Shown piece by piece: positions 23,491 to 24,564 of a DNA stretch of 24,564 nucleotides. The stretch's first letter is position 1. Every line of letters starts with the position of its first letter. The stretch is from Clostridia bacterium. Its GTDB lineage: Bacteria > Bacillota > Clostridia > Christensenellales > UBA1242. The stretch spans positions 1 through 24,564 of the forward strand of contig JAFQBZ010000133.1 of assembly GCA_017399515.1 (NCBI GenBank), written 5' to 3'. Both the position numbers and the translations under genes were made by a program. The notes below the pieces were generated by a model. The model worked only from the letters and a program-made list of their open reading frames with translations, had not been told where the DNA came from and made no database searches.

Positions 23491-23887
23491 AAGATATTCA
23501 TTTCAGCAACATGGTGATGATAGAGGAATGCTTGTGGCTCTTGAAGAGTTAAAGGATATACCTTTTAGTGTAAGAAGAATTTATTATATTTACGATACTC
23601 TTGCTGGTGTTAGAAGAGGTTTTCATGCGCATAAAAACTTAAAGCAAATTTTAGTTTGTGTGAAAGGTTCTTGCAAATTGCATTTAGATAATGGATTCGA
23701 AACAGAAGAAGTGTTGTTAGATAAGCCTTATGAGGGAATTTATCTTGATAATAATATTTGGAGAGAAATGTATGATTTTTCAGAGGATGCTGTGCTTTTA
23801 GTTTTAGCGTCTGAGTATTATGATGAGGCTGACTACATTAGAGATTATCAAAAATTTTTGGAATTTGTTAACGCAGGAGGAAAGTAA
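23480..23887 (+). CDS. fdtA: dTDP-4-keto-6-deoxyglucose 3,4-ketoisomerase (FdtA/QdtA family)
   Basis: A 135-residue single-cupin isomerase that moves the keto group of dTDP-4-keto-6-deoxyglucose from C4 to C3, opening the route to 3-amino-3,6-dideoxyhexoses. Visible marks are DDRGMLVALEE, RRIYYIYDT, the active-site RRGFHAHKNLKQ (H49, H51), and the closing ASEYYDEADYIRDY. The RGFHAHK form and the DRG start recall FdtA (Fuc3N, galacto product) more than QdtA (RGYHSHK, gluco product), from memory of the two; the stereochemistry is therefore tentative. It overlaps the preceding transferase and is followed 2 bases later by the aminotransferase gene. Confidence 0.9.
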   Translation: MEIKRYSFQQHGDDRGMLVALEELKDIPFSVRRIYYIYDTLAGVRRGFHAHKNLKQILVCVKGSCKLHLDNGFETEEVLLDKPYEGIYLDNNIWREMYDFSEDAVLLVLASEYYDEADYIRDYQKFLEFVNAGGK

Positions 23888-23889
23888 CA

Positions 23890-24564
23890 ATGAAAGTTGA
23901 ATTTTGTTCATTTAGACCAATGCATGATGAGATTAGAACCGATTTAGACAATGCTTATAAAAAAGTTATGGATAACAGTTATTTCATTCAAGGTAAAGAA
24001 TGCGAGTTGTTTGAAAAAGAGTTTGCAGAGTATTGTGATGCTGAACATTGTGTTGGTGTTGCAACAGGATTAGATGCAATTTATTTAATTTTGAAAGCAA
24101 TGAACATTGGTGAAGGTGATGAAGTTATTGTTCCATCAAACACATTTATTGCAACAGCACTTGCAGTTTCTTATGTTGGAGCAACACCTGTTTTTGTTGA
24201 ACCAACAATTGAAACTTATAATATTGATGTTTCAAAAATTGAAGAAAAAATCACAAACAAAACAAAAGCAATCATTGCTGTTCATTTGCAAGGTAGATCT
24301 TGTGATATGGATTCAATTAATGCTATTGCGAAAAAGTATAATTTGAAAGTTATTGAAGATGCTGCGCAAGCACATGGCGCAAAGTTTAATGGAAAGAAAG
24401 TAGGTACACTCTCTGATGCGGCAGCATTTAGTTTTTATCCAGGAAAAAACCTTGGTGCACTTGGTGATGGTGGATGTGTTGTTACAAATAATAAAGAAAT
24501 TGCTGACAAAGTTCGTGCACTTGGAAATTATGGTTCTGATTATAAGTATCACCATATTTATAAA
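23890..24564 (+). CDS. fdtB: PLP-dependent sugar 3-aminotransferase (DegT/DnrJ/EryC1), 3'-truncated
   Basis: The first 225 residues of a DegT-family aminotransferase (usually about 370), running off the right edge. It should convert the FdtA product to dTDP-3-amino-3,6-dideoxyhexose using glutamate. Motifs: GVATGLDAIYLILKA, NTFIATALAV, VHLQGRSCDMD, IEDAAQAHGA with the PLP-ring Asp, and FSFYPGKNLGALGDGG with the Schiff-base Lys K186. AGGAGG (23876-23881) precedes the ATG. Assignment as FdtB rather than another DegT member rests mainly on the adjacent fdtA. An N-acetyltransferase would be expected next. Confidence 0.9.
   Translation, partial: MKVEFCSFRPMHDEIRTDLDNAYKKVMDNSYFIQGKECELFEKEFAEYCDAEHCVGVATGLDAIYLILKAMNIGEGDEVIVPSNTFIATALAVSYVGATPVFVEPTIETYNIDVSKIEEKITNKTKAIIAVHLQGRSCDMDSINAIAKKYNLKVIEDAAQAHGAKFNGKKVGTLSDAAAFSFYPGKNLGALGDGGCVVTNNKEIADKVRALGNYGSDYKYHHIYK

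Noticed and set aside
1..24564. tRNA/rRNA genes, CRISPR arrays, insertion sequences, prophage or att sites
   Set aside because: No cloverleaf-like sequence, regular spacer repeats, transposase or integrase motifs, or terminal inverted repeats were seen on either strand by eye.

Overview
The window is AT-rich (roughly 30% G+C by eye) and gene-dense, with short intergenic gaps. Ribosome binding sites are AGGAGG-like, intrinsic terminators have T-tails, and the code is standard (TGA ends the gene at 17906-18775 in an ATGA overlap with rfbD). Together with an AddA-type recombination nuclease and a Gram-positive-style signal peptidase I, this points to a low-GC Bacillota genome, perhaps an uncultured clostridial lineage. 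The genus cannot be told from this sequence alone.

Left part (1-7375, mostly + strand). The window opens inside addA, the helicase-nuclease of the AddAB break-repair enzyme. Next comes a 742-residue membrane-anchored protein with long disordered stretches and an AT-hook-like motif, translationally coupled to a small DUF1858 redox-disulfide protein. A minus-strand HU gene follows. Then come a free-standing GlmU-type acetyltransferase domain, which lacks the usual uridyltransferase half, and serS.

Middle (7390-14136). Minus-strand lepB and a small lipoprotein gene form a unit. Divergent from lepB is a gene for a protein resembling THUMP/UPF0020 RNA methylases, but with degraded motifs. Three minus-strand genes follow: an SdpI/DUF1648-like membrane protein, an S66 (MccF/LD-carboxypeptidase) peptidase, and a fusion of a P-loop kinase with an MTH1-like Nudix hydrolase. 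A 320-residue orphan with a good promoter closes the region. Two genes here (9069 and 10790) have promoters placed so that transcription should begin at the start codon itself, and neither has a Shine-Dalgarno site, suggesting leaderless mRNAs.

Right part (14203 to the end, all + strand). This is one long surface-polysaccharide operon behind a strong promoter (TTGACT-17-TATAAT) with a perfect palindrome at the predicted transcription start. It encodes five family-2 glycosyltransferases (two rhamnosyltransferase-like), a Wzy-like repeat-unit polymerase, the complete dTDP-L-rhamnose pathway (rfbA, rfbC, rfbD, rfbB), and a 3,4-ketoisomerase plus a PLP aminotransferase that would make a dTDP-3-amino-3,6-dideoxyhexose. 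Both sugar branches start from the RmlB product, so the glycan probably contains rhamnose and Fuc3N- or Qui3N-type sugars. The operon runs off the right edge; flippase, initiating transferase and N-acetyltransferase genes are not in view.

I see no RNA gene, IS element, CRISPR array or prophage, and no gene-free stretch longer than 300 bases. I did not find a clear-cut new system. The best leads are the membrane/AT-hook protein, the leaderless promoters, the kinase-Nudix fusion and the stand-alone GlmU acetyltransferase domain.
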